Shown here: positions 1-8,917 of the stretch, piece by piece | Layout: the number at the start of each line of letters is the position of its first letter | Numbering within the stretch: the stretch's first letter is position 1 | Source of the DNA: Bryobacteraceae bacterium | GTDB taxonomy: Bacteria; Acidobacteriota; Terriglobia; Bryobacterales; Bryobacteraceae | Length of the DNA: 64,000 nucleotides | Direction: 5' to 3' | Assembly (NCBI GenBank): GCA_029975915.1 | Contig: JARKOC010000466.1 | Coordinates: 124,001-188,000, forward strand | Translations under genes and position numbers: made by a program | The notes under the pieces: generated by a model | What the model was told of the DNA's origin: nothing | Databases searched by the model: none | The model's input: only the letters and a program-made list of their open reading frames with translations

Positions 1-1
1 A

Positions 2-892
2 GTGAGCGACTACCAACAACCCCAACCCCAACAGCCCGTCTACCAGGTGCCGGCGCCCGATTCCGGCTCGCACGGGCTGAAGTTCGCGATATTGTTCGGC
101 GCAGTGATCGCCCTGATCGCGGCAAACGTTTACCTGTTCCTCCAAATCGACACCTTGAAGCAAGATATCGCCAAGGGCAACACTGCGATTCTTGATGAAG
201 TCGGCCGGGTGCGCGAAAGCCACTCCGTCAGTACCGCCGCAGCCCGGCAGAATGTGGAGAGCTTGAAAGACGAACTTGAAGCGGCGCGCCGCCAGGCGCA
301 AATGGCCGTTGGCCAAGCGAAAGTGGATGCGGAGAAGAACGCAGCCGCCATCGCCCGCCGGCTCGAGCAGCAGCAGAAGGCAGTGGAAGAAAGCCTGCGG
401 ACGGAAGTGGCGAAAGTCGAACAGACGGCGTCCACCAAGATTGGCGAAGTCTCCACTGAGGTGTCGAACGTAAAGACCGATGTGTCGGCTACCAAGTCGG
501 AGCTCGAGAAGACCATCGCTGAGTTGAAGACAACGCGCGGCGACCTGGGCGTGCAGAGCGGCTTGATCGCCACAAATGCAAGTGAGCTTGCGGCGTTGAA
601 GAGACTGGGCGAACGGAACTACTTCGACATCAACCTTGGCAAGACCAAGGCCCCGGTGCGGATAGGCGATGTCCTTCTTCAACTGAAGAAAGCTGATGTC
701 AAGAAGAACAGGTACACGGTGGACGTGGTTGCCGATGACAAGAAGGTGGAGAAAAAGGACAAAGGCGTGAACGAGCCGGTCCAGTTCTACACATCGAAAG
801 CGCGGCAGCCGTATGAGATCGTCATCAACGAAGTGAAAAAGGACCAGATTGTGGGCTATCTGTCCACGCCGAAGGTCCAGGTCGCGCGATAG
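2..892 (+). CDS. Membrane-anchored coiled-coil protein, unknown function
   Basis: Not a family I recognise. A Pro/Gln-rich cytoplasmic N-terminus is followed by one membrane helix at about residues 27-47. A long Ala/Glu/Lys-rich coiled coil fills about residues 50-200. A Lys-rich globular end of about 90 residues follows (YFDINLGKTKAPVRIGDV onward), ending in VQVAR. This shape suits a single-pass protein whose coiled coil projects from the membrane. The start is a GTG at the second base of the window; the N-terminus looks complete, but an upstream extension cannot be excluded. A strong intrinsic terminator follows the TAG stop, so transcription probably ends here. Confidence 0.7.
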   Translation: MSDYQQPQPQQPVYQVPAPDSGSHGLKFAILFGAVIALIAANVYLFLQIDTLKQDIAKGNTAILDEVGRVRESHSVSTAAARQNVESLKDELEAARRQAQMAVGQAKVDAEKNAAAIARRLEQQQKAVEESLRTEVAKVEQTASTKIGEVSTEVSNVKTDVSATKSELEKTIAELKTTRGDLGVQSGLIATNASELAALKRLGERNYFDINLGKTKAPVRIGDVLLQLKKADVKKNRYTVDVVADDKKVEKKDKGVNEPVQFYTSKARQPYEIVINEVKKDQIVGYLSTPKVQVAR

Positions 893-918
893 CGGCCGGA
901 AACATTCGTGTCCACTCG

Positions 919-955
919 CCGCCGCCTGTCCCGGTGATAGGTGGCGGTTTCGTTT
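919..955 (+). terminator. Intrinsic terminator after the first gene
   Basis: A 12-bp stem (919-930 pairing with 936-947, two G-U pairs) closes a five-base loop and is followed by TTTCGTTT. It lies 27 bases after the stop of the plus-strand gene and just before the end of the convergent TonB receptor gene. The U-rich tail is on the plus-strand side only. Confidence 0.75.
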
Positions 956-964
956 GTCCGCGGC

Positions 965-2767
965 CTACGGGGCTTGCCAGACCAGTTCAAGCCCCGCGAC
1001 AAAGCTGCGTCCGGGCATAGGAACGCCCGCAATCTCCTCGTAGCGCGTGGATGTGATGTTGCCGAACTGTACGAATGGCCGGACGCGCCCCATGGTCTTG
1101 GTTGCCGCCAGATCCCATACGCCGTATTCGTCCTGGTTGAACCTTTGGACGGCGCCGGCGCGGCTGCGCAGCGCGATGCGTCCGGGCAGGGAGGCGGTCC
1201 AGCCGAAGACTCCGCTGTGGGCGGCGTAGTTGAAGGCGTACTTCGATTGAAGTCCGGGTAATGGCGCGGAACTCCCTTTCAAGGCCGTATAAGACCAGGC
1301 GGCCGTCTGTCCGTGGCCACGCCAAGCGGCCGAGGATTCCAGCCCAGTGAAGTTCAGGCGCTGGACGTTCATCGCCTGCCAGTAGGAATCGGGCGAAGAT
1401 CGGACATAGTCGATGATGTTCGAATCAAGGCGGCGGAAGATGGTGGATTGCAGGCGCCAGTTCGAGTCAGGACGGTACTCCGCGCCTGCTTCGTAACTCC
1501 AGGCGCGTTCCGGCTTCAGCCCAGCATCGCCGCGGTTGGCCGGATCACGATAGTACAGATCGGTGAACGTCGGCAGCCGGAAGGCTCTGGTCACACTGGC
1601 GCGCAGTTTCAGCCGGGATCCTGCCCAGTAGCCGAGTGCCAGAGATGGGTTCCATTCCGACAATCCCCGGTGGCTTTCAGCGCGGGCGCCGGCTGAGAGG
1701 CTGAAACTCCCGAGCATGCGCACATCGAGCAGGGCGTAGGCTGCTCCGCGGCGGCGGCCGTGGCGGCCCAGATTGGTCGAGTCGATGGAATCGCCGAATC
1801 CCTCGCCTCCATAGAACAAAGAGACGCCCTCGGCCAGATTCTGCTTGCGGCGCAAGCTGGCGTGCCAGGACTCGGCGACGTGGTGGTTGGTATAAACCCA
1901 CGGCCGTGCACGATACAACACAAACAGGTCGGTGTGACGCCGGTAACCAAACGAAGCCTCGGTCCCTTCGCCCAGGTTCTGGCGAATCGAGCCCATCCAG
2001 GTCTTGGTTCGCTCCCAGGAATCGAAGTTGCCGTAAAACTGGTTGGCGCCGAATGGGCGGTCGCTGAACCCGAGATCGGCTCCCGTAGCACCAATCTTTG
2101 ACGACCAACTCGTGGACGAATGCGCAACTAAACCGCGGTAGTCTCGTCCGTCCATGAAACCGGTGGAAAAATCCCTCGCAACAGAGACCGACTGGCTCAG
2201 CGGACCGCGGATTCCGGTCATCGAGACCCGCTGCTGATTCACGCCAAAGTTGCCGAGTCCGGCCTGGAGACGGATTTCGCCTCGCTCGGCAGGACCGGTG
2301 ATCAGGTGCACGACCCCGCCCGCGGCGTCGGCGCCGTAGAGCGTGCTACCCGCTCCGCGGAGGACTTCAATGCGCTCCACAGCATCCAGCGGGACCGCCA
2401 GATCCATATGATGGTGGCCCGACTGCGGATCGTTCATCCGGCGCCCGTTCACCAGCACCAGGACCTGCCCGAACGAGGCACCGCGCAGGGAGATATCGGC
2501 CTGCATCCCGTTTGTTCCCCGCTGGCGCAAGTCGATGGAGGGATCAAGCTTCAGAACTTCCACGAGGTTGTTGAAGAGAAGCGTCTGGCCGCGAACGGGC
2601 AGAGACTCGACGCTGCGGTCGGCTTCTTCAAGCGGGACTGGTTCGGGCGACCCGGTCACGACAAGAGTCTGCTTCACTGGAGCGGGCGTCACAGTGTCAT
2701 CAGGCGGTTGTGGCTGCCATGCCAGAACAGGGAACGCGCACAACAGCGCGCAAAGGGAGGCCTTCAT
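965..2767 (-). CDS. TonB-dependent outer membrane receptor (BtuB/FepA-like)
   Basis: A 600-residue outer membrane receptor. It has a signal peptide (about residues 1-17) and a TonB-box-like stretch (QTLVVTG, about residues 34-40). A plug domain follows at about residues 45-160 with the typical ISLRGASFGQVLVLVNGRR and RIEVLRGAGSTLYGADAAGG signatures. The rest is a beta barrel of about 430 residues ending in LELVWQAP, which fits the family, although most members end in an aromatic residue. The length is close to that of vitamin B12 receptors, but substrate cannot be read from sequence and no cobalamin riboswitch is visible upstream. It sits 69 bases downstream of a periplasmic adaptor gene on the same strand, so the two are probably co-transcribed. 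The start is ATG. Confidence 0.85.
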   Translation of the reverse strand: MKASLCALLCAFPVLAWQPQPPDDTVTPAPVKQTLVVTGSPEPVPLEEADRSVESLPVRGQTLLFNNLVEVLKLDPSIDLRQRGTNGMQADISLRGASFGQVLVLVNGRRMNDPQSGHHHMDLAVPLDAVERIEVLRGAGSTLYGADAAGGVVHLITGPAERGEIRLQAGLGNFGVNQQRVSMTGIRGPLSQSVSVARDFSTGFMDGRDYRGLVAHSSTSWSSKIGATGADLGFSDRPFGANQFYGNFDSWERTKTWMGSIRQNLGEGTEASFGYRRHTDLFVLYRARPWVYTNHHVAESWHASLRRKQNLAEGVSLFYGGEGFGDSIDSTNLGRHGRRRGAAYALLDVRMLGSFSLSAGARAESHRGLSEWNPSLALGYWAGSRLKLRASVTRAFRLPTFTDLYYRDPANRGDAGLKPERAWSYEAGAEYRPDSNWRLQSTIFRRLDSNIIDYVRSSPDSYWQAMNVQRLNFTGLESSAAWRGHGQTAAWSYTALKGSSAPLPGLQSKYAFNYAAHSGVFGWTASLPGRIALRSRAGAVQRFNQDEYGVWDLAATKTMGRVRPFVQFGNITSTRYEEIAGVPMPGRSFVAGLELVWQAP

Positions 2768-2836
2768 TCGTGCACTCCCATTGTCTCAAATCAGGATACG
2801 CTGTATCTAACGTTGCATCTAACGCAGTGACCGGGG

Positions 2837-4078
2837 CTACTCGTCCTCTTCCTCGGACTGTTTCCTGTTGCCGCCCTCAGTGACCTCCACCTTGGCTCCC
2901 TCTTCCAAGCGGTTCAGGCCACCCACCGCGACTCGCTCGCCTTCATTGACTCCTTCGAGGATCTCGACCTCCTGGGCGAACCGGTCACCCAACTTCACAT
3001 CCCGGACATGGACGGTCTGATCAGGCGAGATCACATACGCTTTGTTCGTGCCAAGCACGTAGTTCAGTGCCCGGGCAGGGATCATGCGAATGGATTCGAC
3101 ATGGTCGGTGACGATACGGGCCTTGGCGTAACTGCCAGGCTTCAACTCGCGGTTCGGGTTTTGGATCAACGCTTCGACCACGAATGTCCGCTTGCTCTGA
3201 TCGACGGTCGGTGAGATGCGCCAGACCTTGCCTTCGAACTGGCGGCCCTGGAACGCCTCCACGGTGACTTCCACCCGCTGGCCGAGTTTGATCCACGGGG
3301 CCATGCGCTCCGGCGCTTCGATGCGCAGGCGCACGGGATCGATCTTGACCAGCGTGAACAGGGGAGTATTAGCACGAACGAACTGTCCAGGTGTAGCCAG
3401 GCGCTCCTTTACGAACGCCGCAAATGGCGCCCGGACCGTGGTATCGCGCAGCCGTTTGCGCTGGAGTTCAAGTGATGCCTTGAAGCGTTCCACTTCCTGG
3501 ATCAGATTTCTGGTCTGATTCATCGTCACGTCGTAGGCGGCCTGGAGCGACTGGAACCGGGCCTGAGCGGAATCCAGATCCGATTGAGGTCCGATGCCCT
3601 GGTCCACCAGATCGCGGGTGCGCTTATATCTCTGTTCGGCCTCGGTGAGATCGGCGCGGGCTCGCCGCACGTCGGGCGTCTCGCGGATGTCCTTAACCTT
3701 ATCTGTTTCGTTTTGCAAGCCGAGCCGCTCCAGCGACTGGCGCAACTGGGCTTCCTGCTGGGCGACAAGATAACGCTGTTCCTCGTCTGAGATCTTGGCC
3801 AGTACTGCGCCTTGGGCTACCATGTCGCCCAAATCCGCGCCGACCGATTCGAGACGGCCGTCAACCTCACTGCTGATAATGGCTTCGTCGAAGGGAAAGA
3901 GGTTGCCGACCGATTCCACGCTGCGCTGCTGAGCCTTGGTCGCCACAGGGACGACGCGAACCTTGACTGGTCCAGACTCGGTCTGTTTCTTTCCGGTCCC
4001 TTTTTGGCCGCCACAATTCAAAACGGCCAGACAGAGTCCGGTAGAGAGGAGGATAAGGGCTGATCGATGCAACTTCAC
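2837..4078 (-). CDS. Efflux periplasmic adaptor lipoprotein (HlyD/MFP family)
   Basis: Membrane fusion protein of an RND- or ABC-type efflux system, bridging an inner membrane pump to an outer membrane channel. The N-terminal signal peptide ends in a lipobox (LNCG, Cys at about residue 22), so it should be a lipoprotein. Then come a first lipoyl half (about residues 60-110), a long coiled-coil hairpin (about 110-215), the second lipoyl half with TVRAPFAAFVKERLATPGQ, a beta barrel, and a membrane-proximal domain with a charged Glu-rich tail. The start is GTG with AGGA upstream. No pump gene lies beside it in this window; the downstream gene is a TonB receptor. Confidence 0.85.
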   Translation of the reverse strand: MKLHRSALILLSTGLCLAVLNCGGQKGTGKKQTESGPVKVRVVPVATKAQQRSVESVGNLFPFDEAIISSEVDGRLESVGADLGDMVAQGAVLAKISDEEQRYLVAQQEAQLRQSLERLGLQNETDKVKDIRETPDVRRARADLTEAEQRYKRTRDLVDQGIGPQSDLDSAQARFQSLQAAYDVTMNQTRNLIQEVERFKASLELQRKRLRDTTVRAPFAAFVKERLATPGQFVRANTPLFTLVKIDPVRLRIEAPERMAPWIKLGQRVEVTVEAFQGRQFEGKVWRISPTVDQSKRTFVVEALIQNPNRELKPGSYAKARIVTDHVESIRMIPARALNYVLGTNKAYVISPDQTVHVRDVKLGDRFAQEVEILEGVNEGERVAVGGLNRLEEGAKVEVTEGGNRKQSEEEDE

Positions 4079-4198
4079 GGATAATCCTGGATGAATCCTA
4101 TCAAAGACGGAAAGTCCGTTCAGGACAGTCCAAACTGAGAGGGCGCGTACTGCCAGGGCTTGGTTACCTTGAATCGCCAGACTTCGCAGTGCCGAGGT

Positions 4199-6307
4199 CT
4201 AGGGAGCCGGGTCTGGAGCCAGCTTAATGAAAAAGGAGGTCCTCAGTCCGTTCGCATTCTGCTTGCCTTCGCCGCCTGAGACGGTGATGTCGGGTGATGA
4301 AGTATATCCAACCATCGCGGTGGAACCGTCCGGGCCGGCGGCCAGCGCCGTTCCAACGTCAGTCAGGCGTCCGCCGAACAGCGCGGAGTAGCTCAACGCT
4401 TGGGATCCGTTCAGGTCCATGGACAGCGCCGTGAGGAAGGCGTCGAAGCCAGCGGCCTGCTGGGATTGAGACACCGGCGGGTTCTTCACGGGATAGTCGT
4501 AGGAATTCGTATATCCAGTCACGGTGAGCCGGCCTGCGGAGTCCTGCACGATAGCGTAAGCCACCTCGGTCCCGGATCCTCCGAGGTACGTGGAATACTT
4601 GACGAAATCGCTCCCTGCCTTGGAGGGATCGACAGCCGCCACCCAGGCGTCCACGAAGCCCATTTTCATGGTCTGGTAGGCGCCGGGCGAGAGCGGGAAC
4701 TCTTCAGAGGTCGTATAACCGGTCAGCAGGACCATGCCGTCGCCCGCCAAGCGCATACCTAGAGCGACATCGAGAGAATAGCCGCCAAAGAAGGTGGCAT
4801 ACTTCAGCGCGTCGAATCCCGACTGCGTTGGATCGAGGATTGTCAGGAAAGCGTCTCCTTCGCCCAGGTAGTAGGACATATAGCTGGCCCCCGCGATCGG
4901 CAGGTCCCAACTCATGCTGACACCGGCGGCATAGACCAGGCCGTCTTCATCCATCGCCAGGGCGTTGATCAGGTCGGTACCTTCGCCGCCGAAATAAGTC
5001 GCCATGATCAGCGTCTGGCCCTCCGCGCCCCTGGTGTCGACAGTGTAAATGAAGCCGTCGGCGCCGCCGCGGTTGGACGGCTGCAAGGCGGTGGTGAGTG
5101 CGCCTTCGGGCAGGACGCCCGCCTCTGTGTAACCCGCGACGGAGATCCAGCCCTTGCTGTTCGAGGCTACGGCCTGTGGGATGTCGGTGGCGCTTGTGCC
5201 GATGTAGCTTGAGTAGACCAGGGCGTCGTAGCCCTCCCAGAAGGGATCGTAGCGGAGGACAAAGACGTCGCCGTTTCCTTGGTTGGTGGTCTGAAACGAG
5301 TATCCAGCCAGAGGGAAGTCGTTTGAGTAAGTCCGGCCGGCCAGCGCGAGGTGCCCGTCACCGGCGATGGCGAGGCCGGCGCACTCGTCGTCTGCCCCGC
5401 CGCCAAAATAGCTCCAGTGGTCCAGTTTCCAGCCGCCATTGCCAGTTGGCACCATGCGCGCGAGGAAGACGTCCTTCGACCCGTTACGCGTCGTGTCATA
5501 GGGCTCCTTGACCCACGCCGAATCGACGTCGGATGTCGTTGTACCGGCCACCCAAACGGCGCCTTCCTTATCGATCGCAACGCCGGTGGCGATGTCGATA
5601 CCGGCGCCGCCAAGATACCCCGAGTAACTCAACACTGGGTCGATGATCAAAGTCTTGTTCTTGTCGTATTGGGCAATTTTGATACCGATGCGGCCGTTTG
5701 CCCCGATCCGGTAATCCGCCTGAACGGGCTGGCGGACGCCGCCGGAGATCTGAAAGGCGACAGGACGAGCCTGGCGAACCGTCACCTGGCCAAGGCGGTA
5801 TTCCAGATCACCTTCGGCGTTCAGCCTCGGTTTTGCCCCATCGATGCGGAAAGCGATCCGGCTGGGGTCGGCGCCGGGTGCGACCACAAAATCGTACTCA
5901 AGCAACCGGCCTGAGGCGTACCAGACGACGTCGATGCCGGGGTAGGCGTCTTCGATCCTCACTTGTCCGAAGTGGGTTGAATTGGCACGCCACTGGCTTC
6001 GGCTGGAGCCGACGAAGTAATTCGAGCGGGCATCACGGATCGCGGAGCCGCGTGTCTGACTGGGCCTTGCTCCGAGCAGGCGCCACTGAAGCCGTTCATA
6101 GCCGTCCTTGGCCCCTTCGGCTCGAAAAGCCAATTCCGCAGTCGAGCCGCTCAATGCGAGTTTTCCTTCGGTGCCACGAGCAGCGAAGGCGCCGCCGGGA
6201 AGCTGCTCGAACCAGGCAGGCAGAGCCGCTGCAGCCGAGGACGGAGTTGAAGCGGAGAGCGGCAAGCAAGCCCATAACAGAAACAGGCCGAATTGATTGA
6301 TGCGCAT
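4199..6307 (-). CDS. Secreted SBBP-repeat beta-propeller protein
   Basis: A 702-residue exported protein. A signal peptide covers about residues 1-27. An N-terminal domain of about 200 residues follows (WFEQLPGGAFAARGTEGKL to IIDPVLSYSGYLGG), the module usually found before SBBP repeats. At least seven repeats of about 55-60 residues then run to the end, each with the pattern Y.T.FGG.. D......D..G..Y..G.T.S..FP. They should fold as a beta propeller. Proteins of this type are numerous in acidobacteria; their role is unknown and probably concerns surface adhesion or matrix binding. It is divergent from the cyclic-di-GMP gene at 6470, with 162 bases between. The start is ATG. Confidence 0.85.
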   Translation of the reverse strand: MRINQFGLFLLWACLPLSASTPSSAAAALPAWFEQLPGGAFAARGTEGKLALSGSTAELAFRAEGAKDGYERLQWRLLGARPSQTRGSAIRDARSNYFVGSSRSQWRANSTHFGQVRIEDAYPGIDVVWYASGRLLEYDFVVAPGADPSRIAFRIDGAKPRLNAEGDLEYRLGQVTVRQARPVAFQISGGVRQPVQADYRIGANGRIGIKIAQYDKNKTLIIDPVLSYSGYLGGAGIDIATGVAIDKEGAVWVAGTTTSDVDSAWVKEPYDTTRNGSKDVFLARMVPTGNGGWKLDHWSYFGGGADDECAGLAIAGDGHLALAGRTYSNDFPLAGYSFQTTNQGNGDVFVLRYDPFWEGYDALVYSSYIGTSATDIPQAVASNSKGWISVAGYTEAGVLPEGALTTALQPSNRGGADGFIYTVDTRGAEGQTLIMATYFGGEGTDLINALAMDEDGLVYAAGVSMSWDLPIAGASYMSYYLGEGDAFLTILDPTQSGFDALKYATFFGGYSLDVALGMRLAGDGMVLLTGYTTSEEFPLSPGAYQTMKMGFVDAWVAAVDPSKAGSDFVKYSTYLGGSGTEVAYAIVQDSAGRLTVTGYTNSYDYPVKNPPVSQSQQAAGFDAFLTALSMDLNGSQALSYSALFGGRLTDVGTALAAGPDGSTAMVGYTSSPDITVSGGEGKQNANGLRTSFFIKLAPDPAP

Positions 6308-6469
6308 GTAGATTGTCTCGGGGTCCGAAGGCCCAAATGACCATTATAGGGGTCTAACGAGTCAGGACGGGAGCGGGTGATAGCGGGTTTCACCTTTTGG
6401 GTGAGTACCTTAGGCGTCCGAGCCATATAGTCAGGCGCCCAGTCAGCCGATAGGAGAGGAAGAGCAGTC

Positions 6470-8914
6470 ATGCCACCACCGGCGAACCGTTTGTTTTCAA
6501 TAACAATCAGGCGTCTGACGATTGTCACGGGTCTCACCGTACTTGGGCCTGAATTACTGCGATTCTCGGTCTCCAACGTCACGCAGTACCTAGCCTACAT
6601 GCTGCTTGCGTTGATGGCGTCCTATTTTAAGGTTGGCATCCGATCCGACCAAGGACACGTTCCCCTGAGCGTGCTGTTCGTGTTCCTTAGCCTGATGAAT
6701 GTTGAATTCACCGGCGCGGTGGTGCTGGCCGCGGCGTCCGCGTTTCTCGTCGATTGGGTGTCGCACCAGGGACCGGGCCGAATCGAGCGGGCTTTGTTCA
6801 GTTCCGCCGCGATGATTCTGGCTGTCAGCATGGCGCAAGTTGCCTATTTCGGGACGCCGGGATCACAAGGCCTTCACATGGCGGCGAGATTCGTCCTTAC
6901 AGCGACTGTACTCTTCCTTGGCATCAGTTTTCCGAGCACGTTCGCCGAAGCGCCCGAGGAGAACCGGAGGATGGGCGCGTTTTGGAAGGAGCGGTATCTG
7001 TGGATGCTGCCCTACTACGTAGGCATGGCGGTACTCGCGGGCATCTTCACCGCTGCAAGCGAACTGTTCCGTGGCTGGCAGATTCCGTTCATTACCTTCC
7101 TCGCCGGCTATCTGGTGTACCGGTCCTACAGGCTGTACATGGCCCGGCTGGAGGACGGACGCGTCCATGCCGAGGAGGTGGCCTCGCTGCACCTTCGCAC
7201 GATTGAGGCACTGGCTCTGGCCATCGATGCGAAGGACGAAAGCACGCACGACCACCTTCAGCGGGTGCAAATCTATGCGGTTGAGATCGCCCGGGAACTG
7301 AGGCTGGCGCCGGACATGATCGAGGCCGTGCGTGCGGCATCGCTTCTGCATGATATCGGCAAGCTTGCCGTGCCGGAGCACATCATTTCCAAGCCGGGCC
7401 GCCTGACTCCGGAAGAGTTCGAAAAGATGAAGATCCACCCCGTGGTAGGGGCAGAGATACTGGAGCGCGTCAAGTTCCCCTATCCTGTGGTCCCGATCGT
7501 GAGAGCGCACCACGAGAAATGGGATGGATCGGGCTATCCAGATGGTTTGGCTGGAGAGGACATCCCGATCGGCGCACGGATCCTTTCAGCGGTGGATTGC
7601 ATCGATGCACTGGCGACTGACAGGCAGTACAGAAAAGCTCTTCCGTTGGACCGGGCAGTTGGAGTGGTCGTACAGGAGGCCGGGCGTTCGTTCGATCCAA
7701 GGGTGGTAGAGGTCCTGGCGCGCAGATACCAGGACCTGGAGAAGATGGCCCGCAGCGCGGTGAGCGAACCTCTGAAACTGACAAAGGATGTGAAGGTAGT
7801 TGCGGGGGAGGCTCCGGCTGCCGGTTTTGTCGGGGATTCGCAAGCCCAGCAAGCTCCACCATCGGAGCGAACAGATTTCCTTGGACAGATCGCGGCTGCC
7901 CGCCAGGAGGCTCAGGCGCTGTTCGAACTGGCGCAGAATCTCGGATCCTCACTGAGCCTTGACGAGACACTTTCCGTGGTCTCGGTCCGGTTGCGGCGGC
8001 TCATCCCGTTTGACGCCATGGCAGTTTACACCAGGAAAGACGATGCTCTGGAACCGCAGTTCGTGAGCGGTGACAATATGAAGCTGTTTGCCTCTCTGAC
8101 CATCCCGATTGGACAGGGGTTGTCGGGCTGGGTGGTTGAAAACGGGCGGCCGATCCTGAATGGCAATCCGTCGGTCGAGCCAGGGTATCTGAACGATCCA
8201 TCAAAGTTTTCGACTCTGCGCTCCGCACTGGCTGTACCCCTGGAAGGAGTGCACTCGATTGTGGGCGTGCTGGCGCTTTATCACAGCGAGAAGGACGCCT
8301 TCAGCAGGGACCATTTGCGCATCCTCCAGGCGGTGAGTTCGAAGATCGGGTTGGCCGTTGACAACGCAATGCGGTACAAGCAGGCCGAGACCTCCGCCAT
8401 CACGGATTTCCTCACCGGCCTGCCGAACGCACGTTCTCTCTTCCTTCAACTGGAAGCCGAAATCGCCCGGTGCGAAGCGCTTTCCATGCCTTTGACCGTG
8501 CTTGTCTGCGACGTCGACAATTTCAAGAAGATCAACGATGAGCTGGGGCATTTGGAAGGCAACAAGGCGCTGAAGGCGGTTGCAGCCAGCCTGGTGAGGC
8601 AGTGCAGGGACACAGACTATGCGGCGCGCATGGGAGGCGACGAGTTTGTGCTGCTCATGCCAGGTCTGCCTCAGGAGTCAGTGGCCGCCCGCATCGAGCG
8701 GATGCACCAGGCTGTATTGCAGCAGACCCATGCCGAGACCGGCTGGCCGCTCTCGGTAAGCATTGGGTCGGCGTGCCTGCCGGCCGATGGCCGTGATGCG
8801 GAAAGTCTCCTGGCAACCGCCGACCGAAGCATGTATGCAGTGAAGAACGCGAGACCGCGCGGGAAGATGACGCCTCAGCTATCGCGCGAGAGCGCTATCA
8901 GGTTGGTCAATTAG
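6470..8914 (+). CDS. Cyclic-di-GMP enzyme: membrane sensor, HD-GYP, GAF, GGDEF
   Basis: An 814-residue protein that can in principle both break and make cyclic-di-GMP. The first about 230 residues hold several membrane helices, a likely integral membrane sensor. The HD-GYP phosphodiesterase domain (about 235-405) has HD at 294-295 (HDIGK), HH at 347-348 and GYP at 355-357, so its metal ligands look intact. A GAF domain covers about 490-640. The GGDEF cyclase domain (about 645-810) keeps GGDEF at 722-726 and an RxxD inhibitory site (RDTD, 713-716) at the usual five-residue spacing. The ATG has a good ribosome site (AGGAGAGGA). The gene is monocistronic and convergent with the next, three bases from its stop. 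Confidence 0.92.
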   Translation: MPPPANRLFSITIRRLTIVTGLTVLGPELLRFSVSNVTQYLAYMLLALMASYFKVGIRSDQGHVPLSVLFVFLSLMNVEFTGAVVLAAASAFLVDWVSHQGPGRIERALFSSAAMILAVSMAQVAYFGTPGSQGLHMAARFVLTATVLFLGISFPSTFAEAPEENRRMGAFWKERYLWMLPYYVGMAVLAGIFTAASELFRGWQIPFITFLAGYLVYRSYRLYMARLEDGRVHAEEVASLHLRTIEALALAIDAKDESTHDHLQRVQIYAVEIARELRLAPDMIEAVRAASLLHDIGKLAVPEHIISKPGRLTPEEFEKMKIHPVVGAEILERVKFPYPVVPIVRAHHEKWDGSGYPDGLAGEDIPIGARILSAVDCIDALATDRQYRKALPLDRAVGVVVQEAGRSFDPRVVEVLARRYQDLEKMARSAVSEPLKLTKDVKVVAGEAPAAGFVGDSQAQQAPPSERTDFLGQIAAARQEAQALFELAQNLGSSLSLDETLSVVSVRLRRLIPFDAMAVYTRKDDALEPQFVSGDNMKLFASLTIPIGQGLSGWVVENGRPILNGNPSVEPGYLNDPSKFSTLRSALAVPLEGVHSIVGVLALYHSEKDAFSRDHLRILQAVSSKIGLAVDNAMRYKQAETSAITDFLTGLPNARSLFLQLEAEIARCEALSMPLTVLVCDVDNFKKINDELGHLEGNKALKAVAASLVRQCRDTDYAARMGGDEFVLLMPGLPQESVAARIERMHQAVLQQTHAETGWPLSVSIGSACLPADGRDAESLLATADRSMYAVKNARPRGKMTPQLSRESAIRLVN

Positions 8915-8917
8915 GAA

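Noticed and set aside
2768..2836. Cobalamin riboswitch before the TonB receptor
   Set aside because: The gap is only 69 bases and lacks a B12-box-like sequence.
6308..6469. Cyclic-di-GMP riboswitch before the HD-GYP/GGDEF gene
   Set aside because: A small TCACC/GGTGA hairpin is present but none of the conserved GEMM bases could be recognised.
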